Part shown: in pieces, positions 5,909 through 14,206 of the stretch
Position numbering within the stretch: the first letter of the stretch is position 1
How the letters are laid out: every line of letters starts with the position of its first letter
Origin: a virus
Reading direction: 5' to 3' (one strand)
Virus record (IMG/VR): IMGVR_UViG_3300042154_000348
Span: 1-20,252 of that record
DNA length: 20,252 nucleotides
Made by a program: the position numbers and the translations under genes
The notes under the pieces: model-generated
Databases searched by the model: none
Seen by the model: the letters and a program-made list of their open reading frames with translations, nothing else
What the model was told of the DNA's origin: nothing

Positions 5909-6952
5909 ATGGCAAACATATTCGCTAGAAGTCCTTACATAATATCAGTAGGCGAAACAGGACAGGAAGGCAGTAAGATAGAATTATTTCTATGGAATGG
6001 AACAGGTTCAGCTCCTAGCACTCCACAATATACACTATCAAAATTAGGTAGTAGCAATATTTACGATGTATCTGCTTATATTAGAGAATATTTGTCATTT
6101 ACTACGAGACAAGATCCAACAACAATCACTGCGTTAAATACAGGTCAATGGTGTAATGTTAAGATTACTAGATATGGGTTGATATCAGGCACATATACTC
6201 TTGCGGAATATAATAGTACAGCTAGTTATTTCGGACTTGATGGTTATACTTATTATGAAAGCGGAAGTAATTTTGACTTAGGGAATTATTTACTAGATCA
6301 AAAAGAATACTACTACAACGGATCTACTTATGCTGGTGAAGTTTGGGCTTATCTATTAAACACATACGTTGTTAAGTATTCAGTAGGTGGGTTTTACAAC
6401 TCAACAACAATAAGTGCGAATGGATTCTATACATTGCCAAGAATCAAAACGTTTTTCGATCCTATTGCCGATGGATATCTTACTTCAAATAAATTAGAAA
6501 TACTCACATCTACAGGTACCGTATTGGCAACGTGGACATTTACTCCTGTTTGCGAACCTAAATACACACCTGTAGTGATTGACTTTATAAACAAGTACGG
6601 GGCTTGGCAAAGGGAATTCTTTTTTAAAGCATCTAAGAATACATTAGAGATTCAATCTAGCGACTACAATGTAATGCAAAGCTCAGTTTCTAATTATAGT
6701 ACGTTTCAAGGTCAGAAAAGATCATTTAATACCAACGCGAAAGAATCAATTAGTGTTAATAGCGGATATGTTAATGAAGATTTTAAGGATAATATTAAAC
6801 AGCTACTAATGAGTGAAAAGATATTGGTTGATAATAAGCCTGCTATTTGCAAAACAAAGTCATTAGAAGTCATGAAAAGTATAAATAATCACATGATTAA
6901 CTATAATATAGAGTTTGAATTTGCTTACAATACTATAAATAATGTAATATAA
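5909..6952 (+). CDS. Putative tail structural protein (347 aa)
   Basis: This is a beta-rich protein with many Tyr, Ser, Thr and Asn residues and no signal peptide. Features are SPYIISVGETG near the N-terminus, IYDVSAYIREYL, a TFTPVCEPKYTPVVIDFINK segment, and YGAWQREFFFKASK. The last quarter carries SINNHMINYNIEFEFAYN, resembling a beta-sandwich module. I know this as a recurring Bacteroidota phage gene paired with the large tail protein that follows; a function in the tail tip or baseplate is likely from position but unproved. It shares one base with the next gene (TAATG at 6950-6954). Confidence 0.6.
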   Translation: MANIFARSPYIISVGETGQEGSKIELFLWNGTGSAPSTPQYTLSKLGSSNIYDVSAYIREYLSFTTRQDPTTITALNTGQWCNVKITRYGLISGTYTLAEYNSTASYFGLDGYTYYESGSNFDLGNYLLDQKEYYYNGSTYAGEVWAYLLNTYVVKYSVGGFYNSTTISANGFYTLPRIKTFFDPIADGYLTSNKLEILTSTGTVLATWTFTPVCEPKYTPVVIDFINKYGAWQREFFFKASKNTLEIQSSDYNVMQSSVSNYSTFQGQKRSFNTNAKESISVNSGYVNEDFKDNIKQLLMSEKILVDNKPAICKTKSLEVMKSINNHMINYNIEFEFAYNTINNVI

Positions 6953-9291
6953 TGAAGAGAGTAGTTGATATTTATGTCGAAAGTGTTAGCGGAAGTGGTG
7001 CATATTCAAAACTAGAATTGTTTAACGATGAGAAAATTGATATAAATTTAAGTGTACAAAACATACAAGATATTTCTAAAGTATATACTGATTTCACACA
7101 GTCATTCACTATTCCTGCAAGTCCAAATAATAATGCAATATTTGAACATTTTTATCAATCAGATGTTGATTCTGTAGGTAATCCAAATGTTAGGAGAAAA
7201 TCATATATTGAAATTGACTTAACACCATTTAGAAGTGGTAAGATTCAGTTAGAAAAATCAAACTTAAAGAATGGACAGGTTGAGAGCTACACATTGACAT
7301 TCTACGGTAGTTTGTTAAGTCTTAAGGATAACTTCGGAAACGATAAGTTAGTAGACTTAGATTTATCAGCTTATGACGTTACTTATACGGGTTCAAGCGT
7401 TGAGAGTTTAATTACATCAACTGACTATACAAAGAATGTTAGATTCCCTTTGATTACTTCTAAACGTGTGTGGACTTACAACGATGGATTAAGTACGGAT
7501 ATTAAAACAAGTGCTGGGGCTATTGGATTCAACGAGTTGTTTCCTGCTTTGAAAGTTGCTAGAATATTTGACGCGATTAGCTTAAAGTATGGCATCACAT
7601 TAACGGGTGGTTTTTTAAGTTCTTCCAATAAATGTTGGGATCGTTTATTTTTATGGTTAAAGAATAAAGAAACATTTGTCAACTATACGAATACCGTTCA
7701 GGCTGATATTACATCATACAATGTGCCAGGAACTAACAACACAAAAAGCGGTGTTTTTTTAGATAGCGATCAAATACAATTGCTTACTTATCCTGACGGT
7801 CGAAATAATACGGTTGATATTTATTGTGAATCAGATGTGCCTTGTACTATTTACGTTGAATGCTATTCATATTTAACATACGTAAAGACTATTAGTTTTT
7901 CAAGTACAACAGGATTGTGGCAAAATTTATATTCAAAGCCTGCTTCCTCTCCAAGTCAAAGGCTATCATACAAAATAAAAACAGATGTACCTGCTAACTT
8001 AAAAAACATTAAGATTATAGCTTATGTTGGGGATGCTTTATGGGAAAAGTTTTTAACTAAAAGTATTCAGATAGCAAACATAACAACCGTTGCGAGTCTT
8101 AGTTTACATAATCATATTCCTGACATTACGGTTGCTGATTTCTTTAGTGGTATATTGAAAATGTTTAATCTTACTTGTTATTCAAGCGGAACAAATACAT
8201 TCTTAGTTGAGACATTGGAGAACTTTTATAGTAAGGGATATATTTACGATATAACAAAATTTGTTGATACGGATACTATAGATATTTCACGCGTGCCTTT
8301 ATACAAAAATATTTCTTTTAAGCATGAAAAAAGCGAGTCATTTGTTAATAGAGAATATACAGGAGATAACAACGGAACACGTGACTATGGAGATACTAGT
8401 GATGTATTCCCTGAATATGATAACGGAGACTTTACCGTATCTGTTCCATTTGAGGAGTTACTACCTTTAAATTTAGATGGTGTTAATTTATGTACATCTT
8501 ACTGCTTAACACCTAATCCTGATTATAAATCTTACATACCGAAACCTACGTTACTATATTTAGAAGATGTTAAATCATGCGATTTTTACTTTTACAATGG
8601 TTCAACTAGGAATAATAAAACAACATACGCACCATTTATAAACGAGGTTACGTTTCAGTCTACTAGATACTCATTGTCATTTGGTGAAGAAAAAAGCGTG
8701 CTAGATAATACTTTATTGAGTAATGGGTTGTATGATACTTATTACAGTAGATACTTAAGTAATTTATTCAATAAAAAGAATAGGTTAGTTAACGTAAAAG
8801 CATACTTTCCTTTGTCGTTGATTACTAAGTTAAACTTAAACGATCGCTTAACGATTAGAGATAAAAGATATATCATTAACGAGATTAAGTCAGATATAAC
8901 TACGGGTGAAGTTAACTTATCTTTAGTATTAGATTTTAGAAATATCATAAACGCGACAGCTCCATTATTAATGAGTAGTGGTGGCGGTGTTATTACTAGT
9001 CAGTTTTCATCTCCACCATGGAGTAGTAGTACAACTTTATCAAGTACTTATAGTGGTGTGACTTTTTCAACTACAACAATAACTACTGATACATGGGTAG
9101 ACATAACAATACCAATTAATCCAACTCCATTTGAGCCTATGTTAAGTGAGGCGGGTGATTACATTATAACTGAAGATGGATTTAATTTAATAACAGAAAG
9201 TGGATCAGATCAAGTTATTCCAATAGACATAACAAACGTCGATAACTTAGGCAATTCAATTGTAGACACATTAAACATATACCAATCATGA
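6952..9291 (+). CDS. Large tail/baseplate protein (779 aa)
   Basis: This is the longest ORF of the window. The N-terminal 120 residues contain IQDISKVYTDFTQSFTIPAS, NNAIFEHF, PFRSGKIQLE and YTLTFYGSLLSLKD, a set I recall from a large Bacteroidota phage tail family. The middle resembles a hub-like beta fold (ITVADFFSGILKMFNLTCY, then LENFYSKGYIYDITKFVDTD), reminiscent of siphophage tail-tip hub or distal tail proteins. After about residue 675 a flexible GGGV linker leads to an Ser/Thr-rich beta tail ending GDYIITEDGFNLITESG. Function as tail-tip hub or baseplate scaffold is inference. In-frame slippery-looking T TTT TTA sites near 7611 and 7755 run to prompt stops and are judged chance. Confidence 0.65.
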   Translation: MKRVVDIYVESVSGSGAYSKLELFNDEKIDINLSVQNIQDISKVYTDFTQSFTIPASPNNNAIFEHFYQSDVDSVGNPNVRRKSYIEIDLTPFRSGKIQLEKSNLKNGQVESYTLTFYGSLLSLKDNFGNDKLVDLDLSAYDVTYTGSSVESLITSTDYTKNVRFPLITSKRVWTYNDGLSTDIKTSAGAIGFNELFPALKVARIFDAISLKYGITLTGGFLSSSNKCWDRLFLWLKNKETFVNYTNTVQADITSYNVPGTNNTKSGVFLDSDQIQLLTYPDGRNNTVDIYCESDVPCTIYVECYSYLTYVKTISFSSTTGLWQNLYSKPASSPSQRLSYKIKTDVPANLKNIKIIAYVGDALWEKFLTKSIQIANITTVASLSLHNHIPDITVADFFSGILKMFNLTCYSSGTNTFLVETLENFYSKGYIYDITKFVDTDTIDISRVPLYKNISFKHEKSESFVNREYTGDNNGTRDYGDTSDVFPEYDNGDFTVSVPFEELLPLNLDGVNLCTSYCLTPNPDYKSYIPKPTLLYLEDVKSCDFYFYNGSTRNNKTTYAPFINEVTFQSTRYSLSFGEEKSVLDNTLLSNGLYDTYYSRYLSNLFNKKNRLVNVKAYFPLSLITKLNLNDRLTIRDKRYIINEIKSDITTGEVNLSLVLDFRNIINATAPLLMSSGGGVITSQFSSPPWSSSTTLSSTYSGVTFSTTTITTDTWVDITIPINPTPFEPMLSEAGDYIITEDGFNLITESGSDQVIPIDITNVDNLGNSIVDTLNIYQS

Positions 9292-9464
9292 TAGAGCAAA
9301 TAATAGCCTTACTAAAGATAGATAACTTCTATGGAGTGAGCGAGAATATAGACATTGCAAAGGGAAAATATCTATTGTCAAATTCCTTTCGTGTAAACTA
9401 CAAACAGGGCAAAAGAGAGTTATTATTGAAAGCAAAACAACATGGCAGAAAAGAAAGTAATTGA
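9288..9464 (+). CDS. Small ORF overlapping tail gene and tape measure (58 aa)
   Basis: ATG 9288 shares ATGA with the stop of the 779-aa tail gene. The ORF runs 58 codons, ending inside the tape-measure gene, which it overlaps by 23 bases. The protein (MIEQIIALLKIDNFYGVSEN...) is helical then basic, with normal amino-acid composition up to about residue 52; the last six residues are read from the overlap. It spans exactly the otherwise empty 150-base gap, which strongly suggests a real gene. I do not recognise a domain; a small tail accessory protein is possible. Confidence 0.6.
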   Translation: MIEQIIALLKIDNFYGVSENIDIAKGKYLLSNSFRVNYKQGKRELLLKAKQHGRKESN

Positions 9465-11169
9465 ATTAGAAGTAAAGACAAACTCTGCATCTCTTAAGGC
9501 ACAATTAAGGGAGGCACAACAAGAAGTTCAGGCACTTTCTGATAAGTTCGGTATAACGTCTAAAGAAGCCGTTACTGCTGCAAAAAAGGCTGCTGAACTT
9601 AAGGATGCTATTGGTGACGCTAAGGCTTTAACTGATGCCTTTAATCCTGATGCTAAATTCAACGCTTTGTCTACTTCTATTGGTGGTGTGCTTAATGGAT
9701 TTCAAGCGTTTGAGGGCGCTTTGGGATTAGTAGGAGTTGAGGGTAAAGCTGTTCAAGAGCAATTACTCAAAGTACAATCTGCAATGGCACTTGCTGATGG
9801 TATTAGCGGAGTGATGGCTGCTAAAGACGCATTTTTAAATCTAGGAACTGTTATAAAAACTAGTCTTGTCTCAGCATTCTCAAGTCTAAAAAGTGCGATA
9901 ATAACAACGGGTATAGGTGCTTTGGTTATTGCTATTGGTGTATTACTTCCAAAAATCATGGATTGGATTGATTCAACGGAAGAAATAAACGATGCTAACA
10001 AGAAATTCAACGATACACTAGACAAGCAAAACGGATTAATTGATAAGCAAACTAAACAACTTAAAGAAAGACAAGACGTTGAGTTGAAAAGAGCTAAGGC
10101 AAGAGGTGCGAGTGAAAAAGAGATTCTAGACATTGAAAAAGTGCAGATAGGTGAAAGAGATAAGTTGTATCAGAAATCTATTAAAACTATAAATGACGCT
10201 ATAAAACAAAAGACGGGAGCTTATAAATGGGCATTAAAAGAAGAAGAGTGGGAACTATCTAAGAGTATTCAAAAAGAAATTAAAGCACTAGAGAAACAAA
10301 AGGGAGACATAATAGACAACAAACGTTCTGAGCATAATCAACTAGGAATAGAGCAAACTCAATTCTTTTACGACACTAAACAAAAACGTGCAGATGATTT
10401 AAAAGATGCTCAAGAAAAAGCACGTGCTGAAGCTGAAAAGAAAAGAAAAGAAAAGGAAGCTTATGATAAAGAAGCGCTAGCTGGTGAGGAATTATTTCTT
10501 AGCAGAGGTAAAAAAATGCGAGATGATGCACTAGTTAATTATCAAGCTGACAAAAACAAACAGTTAGCAATTGATCAACAGGCATATTTAACAAGAAAAG
10601 AAATATCAGACAAACAAGCTGCGGAAGATGAAAAGAAAAGGTTAGAAGACTTAGCCAACGCTCAAGCTTTATCAGATGCAAAGTTTAGTATTGCTAGAAA
10701 TTCATTTTCGGTAATTGGAGATTTAGCAACGGCATTTGCTGGAAAGTCAGAGAAAGAACAAAAGAGAGCGTTCGACATTCAGAAAGCGGCGAATATTGCT
10801 GGGGGTTTAATGGATACTTATAAAGCTGCATTAAGTGCCTACAAAGATACACCAGGTGGGCCATTAGTTAAAGGTATTGCTGCAGGGTTAACGGTTGCTG
10901 GTGGTTTAGCTATGGTTAACAATATTCGTAAACAAGAATTTAAAGGAGGATCTACAGGTAGTACTACTACACCAAGTGCAGGAGGTTCTAGTAATGGAGG
11001 TAATGATAATACACAAGTAGTAACTCCTAGATTCAACATTATAGGAAGTCAAAACCAAACACAATTGGCTCAATTAAATCAAGCGCCGATTAAAGCGTAT
11101 GTTGTAGGTTCGGATGTTACGACGCAACAAATGTTAGACAAGAAAAAAATACAAAATGCCACTTTATAA
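9442..11169 (+). CDS. Tape-measure protein (575 aa)
   Basis: The tape measure sets tail length and is ejected with the DNA. The N-terminus is VIELEVKTNSASLKAQLREAQ, a common opening for this family. A hydrophobic segment lies at about 152-170 (IITTGIGALVIAIGVLLP), typical of tape measures that enter the host inner membrane. Charged helices full of Lys, Glu and Gln, coiled-coil-like, span about 175-400. A conserved-looking C-terminal region follows (AANIAGGLMDTYKAALSAYK near 450, then a glycine-rich hydrophobic stretch) with a Ser/Gly/Asn tail. It is short for the class; at about 0.15 nm per residue the predicted tail is close to 85-90 nm, a flexible or medium siphovirus tail. It is separated from the chaperone by five genes, which is unusual. 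Confidence 0.85.
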   Translation: MAEKKVIELEVKTNSASLKAQLREAQQEVQALSDKFGITSKEAVTAAKKAAELKDAIGDAKALTDAFNPDAKFNALSTSIGGVLNGFQAFEGALGLVGVEGKAVQEQLLKVQSAMALADGISGVMAAKDAFLNLGTVIKTSLVSAFSSLKSAIITTGIGALVIAIGVLLPKIMDWIDSTEEINDANKKFNDTLDKQNGLIDKQTKQLKERQDVELKRAKARGASEKEILDIEKVQIGERDKLYQKSIKTINDAIKQKTGAYKWALKEEEWELSKSIQKEIKALEKQKGDIIDNKRSEHNQLGIEQTQFFYDTKQKRADDLKDAQEKARAEAEKKRKEKEAYDKEALAGEELFLSRGKKMRDDALVNYQADKNKQLAIDQQAYLTRKEISDKQAAEDEKKRLEDLANAQALSDAKFSIARNSFSVIGDLATAFAGKSEKEQKRAFDIQKAANIAGGLMDTYKAALSAYKDTPGGPLVKGIAAGLTVAGGLAMVNNIRKQEFKGGSTGSTTTPSAGGSSNGGNDNTQVVTPRFNIIGSQNQTQLAQLNQAPIKAYVVGSDVTTQQMLDKKKIQNATL

Positions 11170-11180
11170 GTTATAACAAT

Positions 11181-11753
11181 ATGGAAAAGTTACAAAATAT
11201 AGAACTTACAATTAAGGACGAACAAGAGCAAGGTGTCTTCGCAATTAGTTTTGTAGATAGACCTGCTATTGAGGAAGATTTTATTTTGCTTTCTGAGATG
11301 GAGGTTGAAATGAAAGTAATTGACGAGGGTAAACGTGAAGTAATTGGGCTTGCATTAGTTCCTGAAAAGAAGATTCTAAGACGTATAAAAGATAAAGAAT
11401 TTACGGTGTCATTTAGTGCTGAAACAATTGCTAAAACTCAAGAGCTTTACATGAAAAAATTGTACGGAAATAATGTTACGGTAGATCATGCAGAAAATGT
11501 AGACGGTGTAGCATTAATTGAGTCATGGATTGTAGAGGATGTTAAGAATGACAAATCAAACCTATATAAACTTAATGCTCCAGTTGGTGCTTGGGTTGTT
11601 AAGATGAAAGTTTACAATGAAGAAGTTTACCAGGGGATTAAAGATGGTAAGTTCAACGGGTTTAGCATTGAGGGTAAATATGATGGCTTAGAGCAGTTAG
11701 AAATGCAAGACGACATCATGAATGAGATTAAAGAGTTACTTGGCAAACTATGA
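11181..11753 (+). CDS. XkdF-like prohead serine protease (190 aa)
   Basis: This protein fits the XkdF/S78-type prohead protease seen in many Bacteroidota and Firmicutes phages, which trims the scaffold and capsid protein during prohead maturation. Visible marks are FVDRPAIEEDF near 24-34, VSFSAETI at 76-83, TVDHAENVDG at 100-109 with candidate catalytic His103, the ESWIVED strand at 114-120, APVGAWVVKMKV at 133-144 and GFSIEGKYDG at 160-169 with candidate nucleophile Ser162. Size agrees with the family. It starts 11 bases after the tape-measure stop and opens the head block; the next gene begins within its stop codon region (overlap of four bases). Confidence 0.85.
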   Translation: MEKLQNIELTIKDEQEQGVFAISFVDRPAIEEDFILLSEMEVEMKVIDEGKREVIGLALVPEKKILRRIKDKEFTVSFSAETIAKTQELYMKKLYGNNVTVDHAENVDGVALIESWIVEDVKNDKSNLYKLNAPVGAWVVKMKVYNEEVYQGIKDGKFNGFSIEGKYDGLEQLEMQDDIMNEIKELLGKL

Positions 11754-12010
11754 GTGAAATTCCATATTTCGTACGATACAAAGATGTAACTACATTAGAC
11801 AGTACGGATAGTCTATATTTGGACGACGCTACGAGTGATGTGCCTAAGAAGATATCGCTCACCAACTTCATGGATGGATTACCAAGTACTTACACAACTA
11901 ATAACACGATCTTAAGTGGAGGTGTAAATAATCAAGACGAGGACGTTCCACAATTGATAGGTGGATTAAATGGAGTTTCTAAAAATTCAAACACTATAAA
12001 TAATGGCTAA
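11750..12010 (+). CDS. Small fibre-like or decoration protein (86 aa)
   Basis: Residues about 10-42 follow the pattern LDSTDSLYLDD...PKKISLTNFM, a short module found at the N-terminus of phage fibre or decoration proteins in which DSD-x-L-x-x-D is followed by a K-x-I/T-x-x-N/L strand. After residue 50 the sequence is Asn/Thr/Gly-rich and likely unstructured. A similar opening occurs in the 149-aa gene at 18558, so the two may share an attachment module. It overlaps its neighbours on both sides (4 and 8 bases). It might be the base piece for the fibre encoded directly behind it; that is positional inference. Confidence 0.55.
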   Translation: MSEIPYFVRYKDVTTLDSTDSLYLDDATSDVPKKISLTNFMDGLPSTYTTNNTILSGGVNNQDEDVPQLIGGLNGVSKNSNTINNG

Positions 12011-13352
12011 CGAAACAAGAAGAATAATAATAAAGAAAGGCGCTGGCGCTCCTACTATTCCAAGTAGCTCAGACCATACCGATGGGACGTGGCTAGCTAG
12101 TGATATTTACGAGGGAGAGCTTTACCTAGATACAACAAACGGATTAAATTATACACGTTATGGTAGTACGATTGTTGAATTATTTCCAACGTCTACAGGT
12201 TTAGCTGGCAATGAATTTGTATTTGTTTTTTCTAAATTAGATTTACCTACAGCGGTTAGTGGTGTAATTACATTGGCTAATAACTATACATACTTTATCA
12301 CAAAGACAATTGACTTAACAGGAGATAGGATTGTAGCTGGTGTAAATAGTGTTATTATCGGTGGATCATCTGAGAATTGTATCCTTAAATCTACGGGGCT
12401 AAGTTCATCTACTGCATTAATTACGTCGGTATATTCTTTGCCTATTAGAAATATAACAATCACTCATGGTACTGCTTTAAATCTAGATGGTGACGGAACT
12501 ACTACTGCACTAGATTGGTTCGGTGTGAACTTTACGGATTGTGCTACGGTTGGAACTATTAAAGACTACACCAACTTTGTGATGAGTGATAGTGCATTTT
12601 TGAATAGTGGTAACCTAACTTTTGACGGAACAATTGGAACTATCGGAATGAGTAATTGCTTATTTGATTGCGCTACAACTTCTACTGCGTTAATCCTTCC
12701 AAGTACACTAACTGTAAGTAGAAGATTTAGAATTATATATTCTTCATTTGTAGTATTGAGTGGCGAAACAGGGATAAGTGTTGATGCGAGTGCTACGATT
12801 TCTAGTGAGAGATACATATTAGATACAGTAAACTTCAGCGGTGGTGGAACGTATACGAGTGGTGTGACATATACGGATAACAAGGCATTGTTTGTGAATT
12901 GTGTGGGTATTACAAACACTTCTACAAAAGGCTTTATGTATATGCTTAACAATACAACCGATACATCTATCGGAGTGTCAAACGTAAATGTTTGGGTTAA
13001 AGCTACAGGTACAACTACTTCAGGGACTAATTCAAAATTCACGCACACAACAAATAGACTTACATATAATGGTGCTTTTACAAACTCATTCTTAGTAACA
13101 TTAAATGTAACAGTTCGAAGCGGTGGCACGAATCAATTAATTAGTATTGGAGTGGCTAAAAATGGAACTGCAATAGCTGAAAGTGAGGGGATAGTTAGAA
13201 CTACAACATCAAACGTTGAGCATGGGGGAAGTACACAAGCAGTTGTGGAAATGGTTGCGAATGATTATGTAGAACTATTTGTAAGAAATACAAGTTCAAC
13301 GGATATAAGAGTAACAGATTTTAATTTTAATGTAGTAAAAATACCAGTATAA
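12003..13352 (+). CDS. Beta-rich fibre with C1q/TNF-like C-terminal domain (449 aa)
   Basis: The N-terminal segment (RIIIKKGAGAP...GELYLDTTNGL, about 5-50) resembles the N-terminal module of several phage fibres and tropism determinants. Residues about 75-300 are Thr/Ser/Gly-rich with repeated short strands (SNCLFDCATTS, ILDTVNFSGGG), consistent with a beta-helix or spike shaft. The last 140 residues (SKFTHTTNRLTYNG, LISIGVAKNGTAI, VVEMVANDYVELFVRN) have the strand pattern of a C1q/TNF-like jelly roll, a common trimeric binding head. Lying among head genes (protease, scaffold, capsid) rather than at the tail end, it could be a capsid fibre instead of a receptor-binding tail fibre. The fold claim is from pattern only. 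Confidence 0.62.
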   Translation: MANETRRIIIKKGAGAPTIPSSSDHTDGTWLASDIYEGELYLDTTNGLNYTRYGSTIVELFPTSTGLAGNEFVFVFSKLDLPTAVSGVITLANNYTYFITKTIDLTGDRIVAGVNSVIIGGSSENCILKSTGLSSSTALITSVYSLPIRNITITHGTALNLDGDGTTTALDWFGVNFTDCATVGTIKDYTNFVMSDSAFLNSGNLTFDGTIGTIGMSNCLFDCATTSTALILPSTLTVSRRFRIIYSSFVVLSGETGISVDASATISSERYILDTVNFSGGGTYTSGVTYTDNKALFVNCVGITNTSTKGFMYMLNNTTDTSIGVSNVNVWVKATGTTTSGTNSKFTHTTNRLTYNGAFTNSFLVTLNVTVRSGGTNQLISIGVAKNGTAIAESEGIVRTTTSNVEHGGSTQAVVEMVANDYVELFVRNTSSTDIRVTDFNFNVVKIPV

Positions 13353-13366
13353 ATAAATAAATAATC

Positions 13367-13564
13367 ATGGAAAAGAAAGTAAAAGTTTCAAAATCATCTC
13401 CAAAAGGTGGTAAAAGAGGGTGCCTATGTAAAGATGGGAAATACTCTGTTGAATGTTGTGATGGATCATTGCCAGCGCAAGGAATTGGACGCGAGTCAGA
13501 ACAATCTACAGCAACGATTAACCACGTTGTAACTGAGCGAGTTATCTCTGAAGCGAGAGGGTAA
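13367..13564 (+). CDS. Small Cys-rich conserved phage protein (65 aa)
   Basis: This basic protein has GKRGCLCKDGKYSVECCDGS at 15-34, giving four cysteines as CLC-x9-CC, followed by LPAQGIGRE and a Thr/Val-rich end. I recall this pattern in Bacteroidota phages close to the capsid gene cluster. The tight CxC plus CC arrangement could bind a metal or form disulfides, and the N-terminal Lys/Ser stretch is suited to nucleic-acid or capsid contact. It may be a head decoration or minor virion protein, but no homologue of known function comes to mind. It has its own A-rich leader 14 bases after the fibre stop. Confidence 0.65.
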   Translation: MEKKVKVSKSSPKGGKRGCLCKDGKYSVECCDGSLPAQGIGRESEQSTATINHVVTERVISEARG

Positions 13565-13600
13565 TTTAAAACAAAGTAATTAATAATTAGTTAATAAGAT

Positions 13601-14197
13601 ATGGAAAAAGAAACACTTTTAAAAAAGGTTAAAAACTTCCTTGTTGAATTGACAGGTGTAGAGCCTGAGGTATTAGACACGAAGTTAGAAGACCAAGTAT
13701 TAGCTGATGGTATGACTACTATTCAAGCTGATATGTTTGAAGCTGGGGAGAACGTATTTATCGTAGTTCCTGATGCTGAACCTGTGCCACTTCCTGTTGG
13801 TGAGTATGAACTAGCAGACGGCAAAATCTTAGTAGTTAAGCAAGAAGGAATCATTGATTCTATTGTTGAAGCTGAAGCTACTGAAGAGAATCCTGCAGAA
13901 GCAGAAACAGAAGTGCCTGTTGAAGCTGAAAAAACACCTGAACAAGCGAAGGTTAAAAAAATCGTACGTTCACAAGTTGAAGAGCAACATTTTTCTGCAT
14001 TAGAAGAAAAGATTGCAGAGTTAGAAGCTAAAATTGTAGAGCTTTCTAAGGTTACTGATTCCGTTGTAGAGCTAGCAGAAGAGCCTAAACCAATCCAGTT
14101 CAATCCTGAGAATTCAAAACCAATCGAGCATATCGACTTAACACCAGGAAAAGCGAGAAGTATTCGCGATAACATTTTAGAAACAATTTATAAATAA
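13601..14197 (+). CDS. Scaffold-like head assembly protein (198 aa)
   Basis: The N-terminal part (residues 25-85: LADGMTTIQADMFEAGENVF, PVGEYELADGKILVV) is an all-beta module I recall from Bacteroidota phage genes immediately before the capsid gene. A Glu/Ala/Pro-rich acidic linker (about 90-118) and a coiled-coil helix (about 128-155, LEEKIAELEAKIVELSK) follow, and then a helical C-terminus. Acidic, elongated, coiled-coil character and the position just before the major capsid gene match a scaffolding protein that guides prohead assembly and is cleaved by the protease. The beta module is not standard for scaffolds, so a decoration role is an alternative. Confidence 0.65.
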   Translation: MEKETLLKKVKNFLVELTGVEPEVLDTKLEDQVLADGMTTIQADMFEAGENVFIVVPDAEPVPLPVGEYELADGKILVVKQEGIIDSIVEAEATEENPAEAETEVPVEAEKTPEQAKVKKIVRSQVEEQHFSALEEKIAELEAKIVELSKVTDSVVELAEEPKPIQFNPENSKPIEHIDLTPGKARSIRDNILETIYK

Positions 14198-14206
14198 AAA
14201 TAAACT

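Noticed and set aside
7608-7761. In-frame T TTT TTA slippery-looking heptamers in the 779-aa tail gene (near 7611 and 7755)
   Set aside because: A -1 slip at either site meets a stop within a few codons, so no extended product results. Such runs are frequent in AT-rich DNA.
12566-13129. 187-codon open frame on the minus strand inside the fibre gene
   Set aside because: It lies fully antisense to a well supported fibre gene, has no coupled neighbours or plausible leader, and its Val/Thr/Pro-rich product mirrors the codon pattern of the Thr/Gly-rich sense gene.
13723-14175. 150-codon minus-strand frame opposite the scaffold-like gene
   Set aside because: The Ser/Thr-rich product is the expected reverse reading of Glu/Ala-rich codons; all supported genes are on the plus strand.
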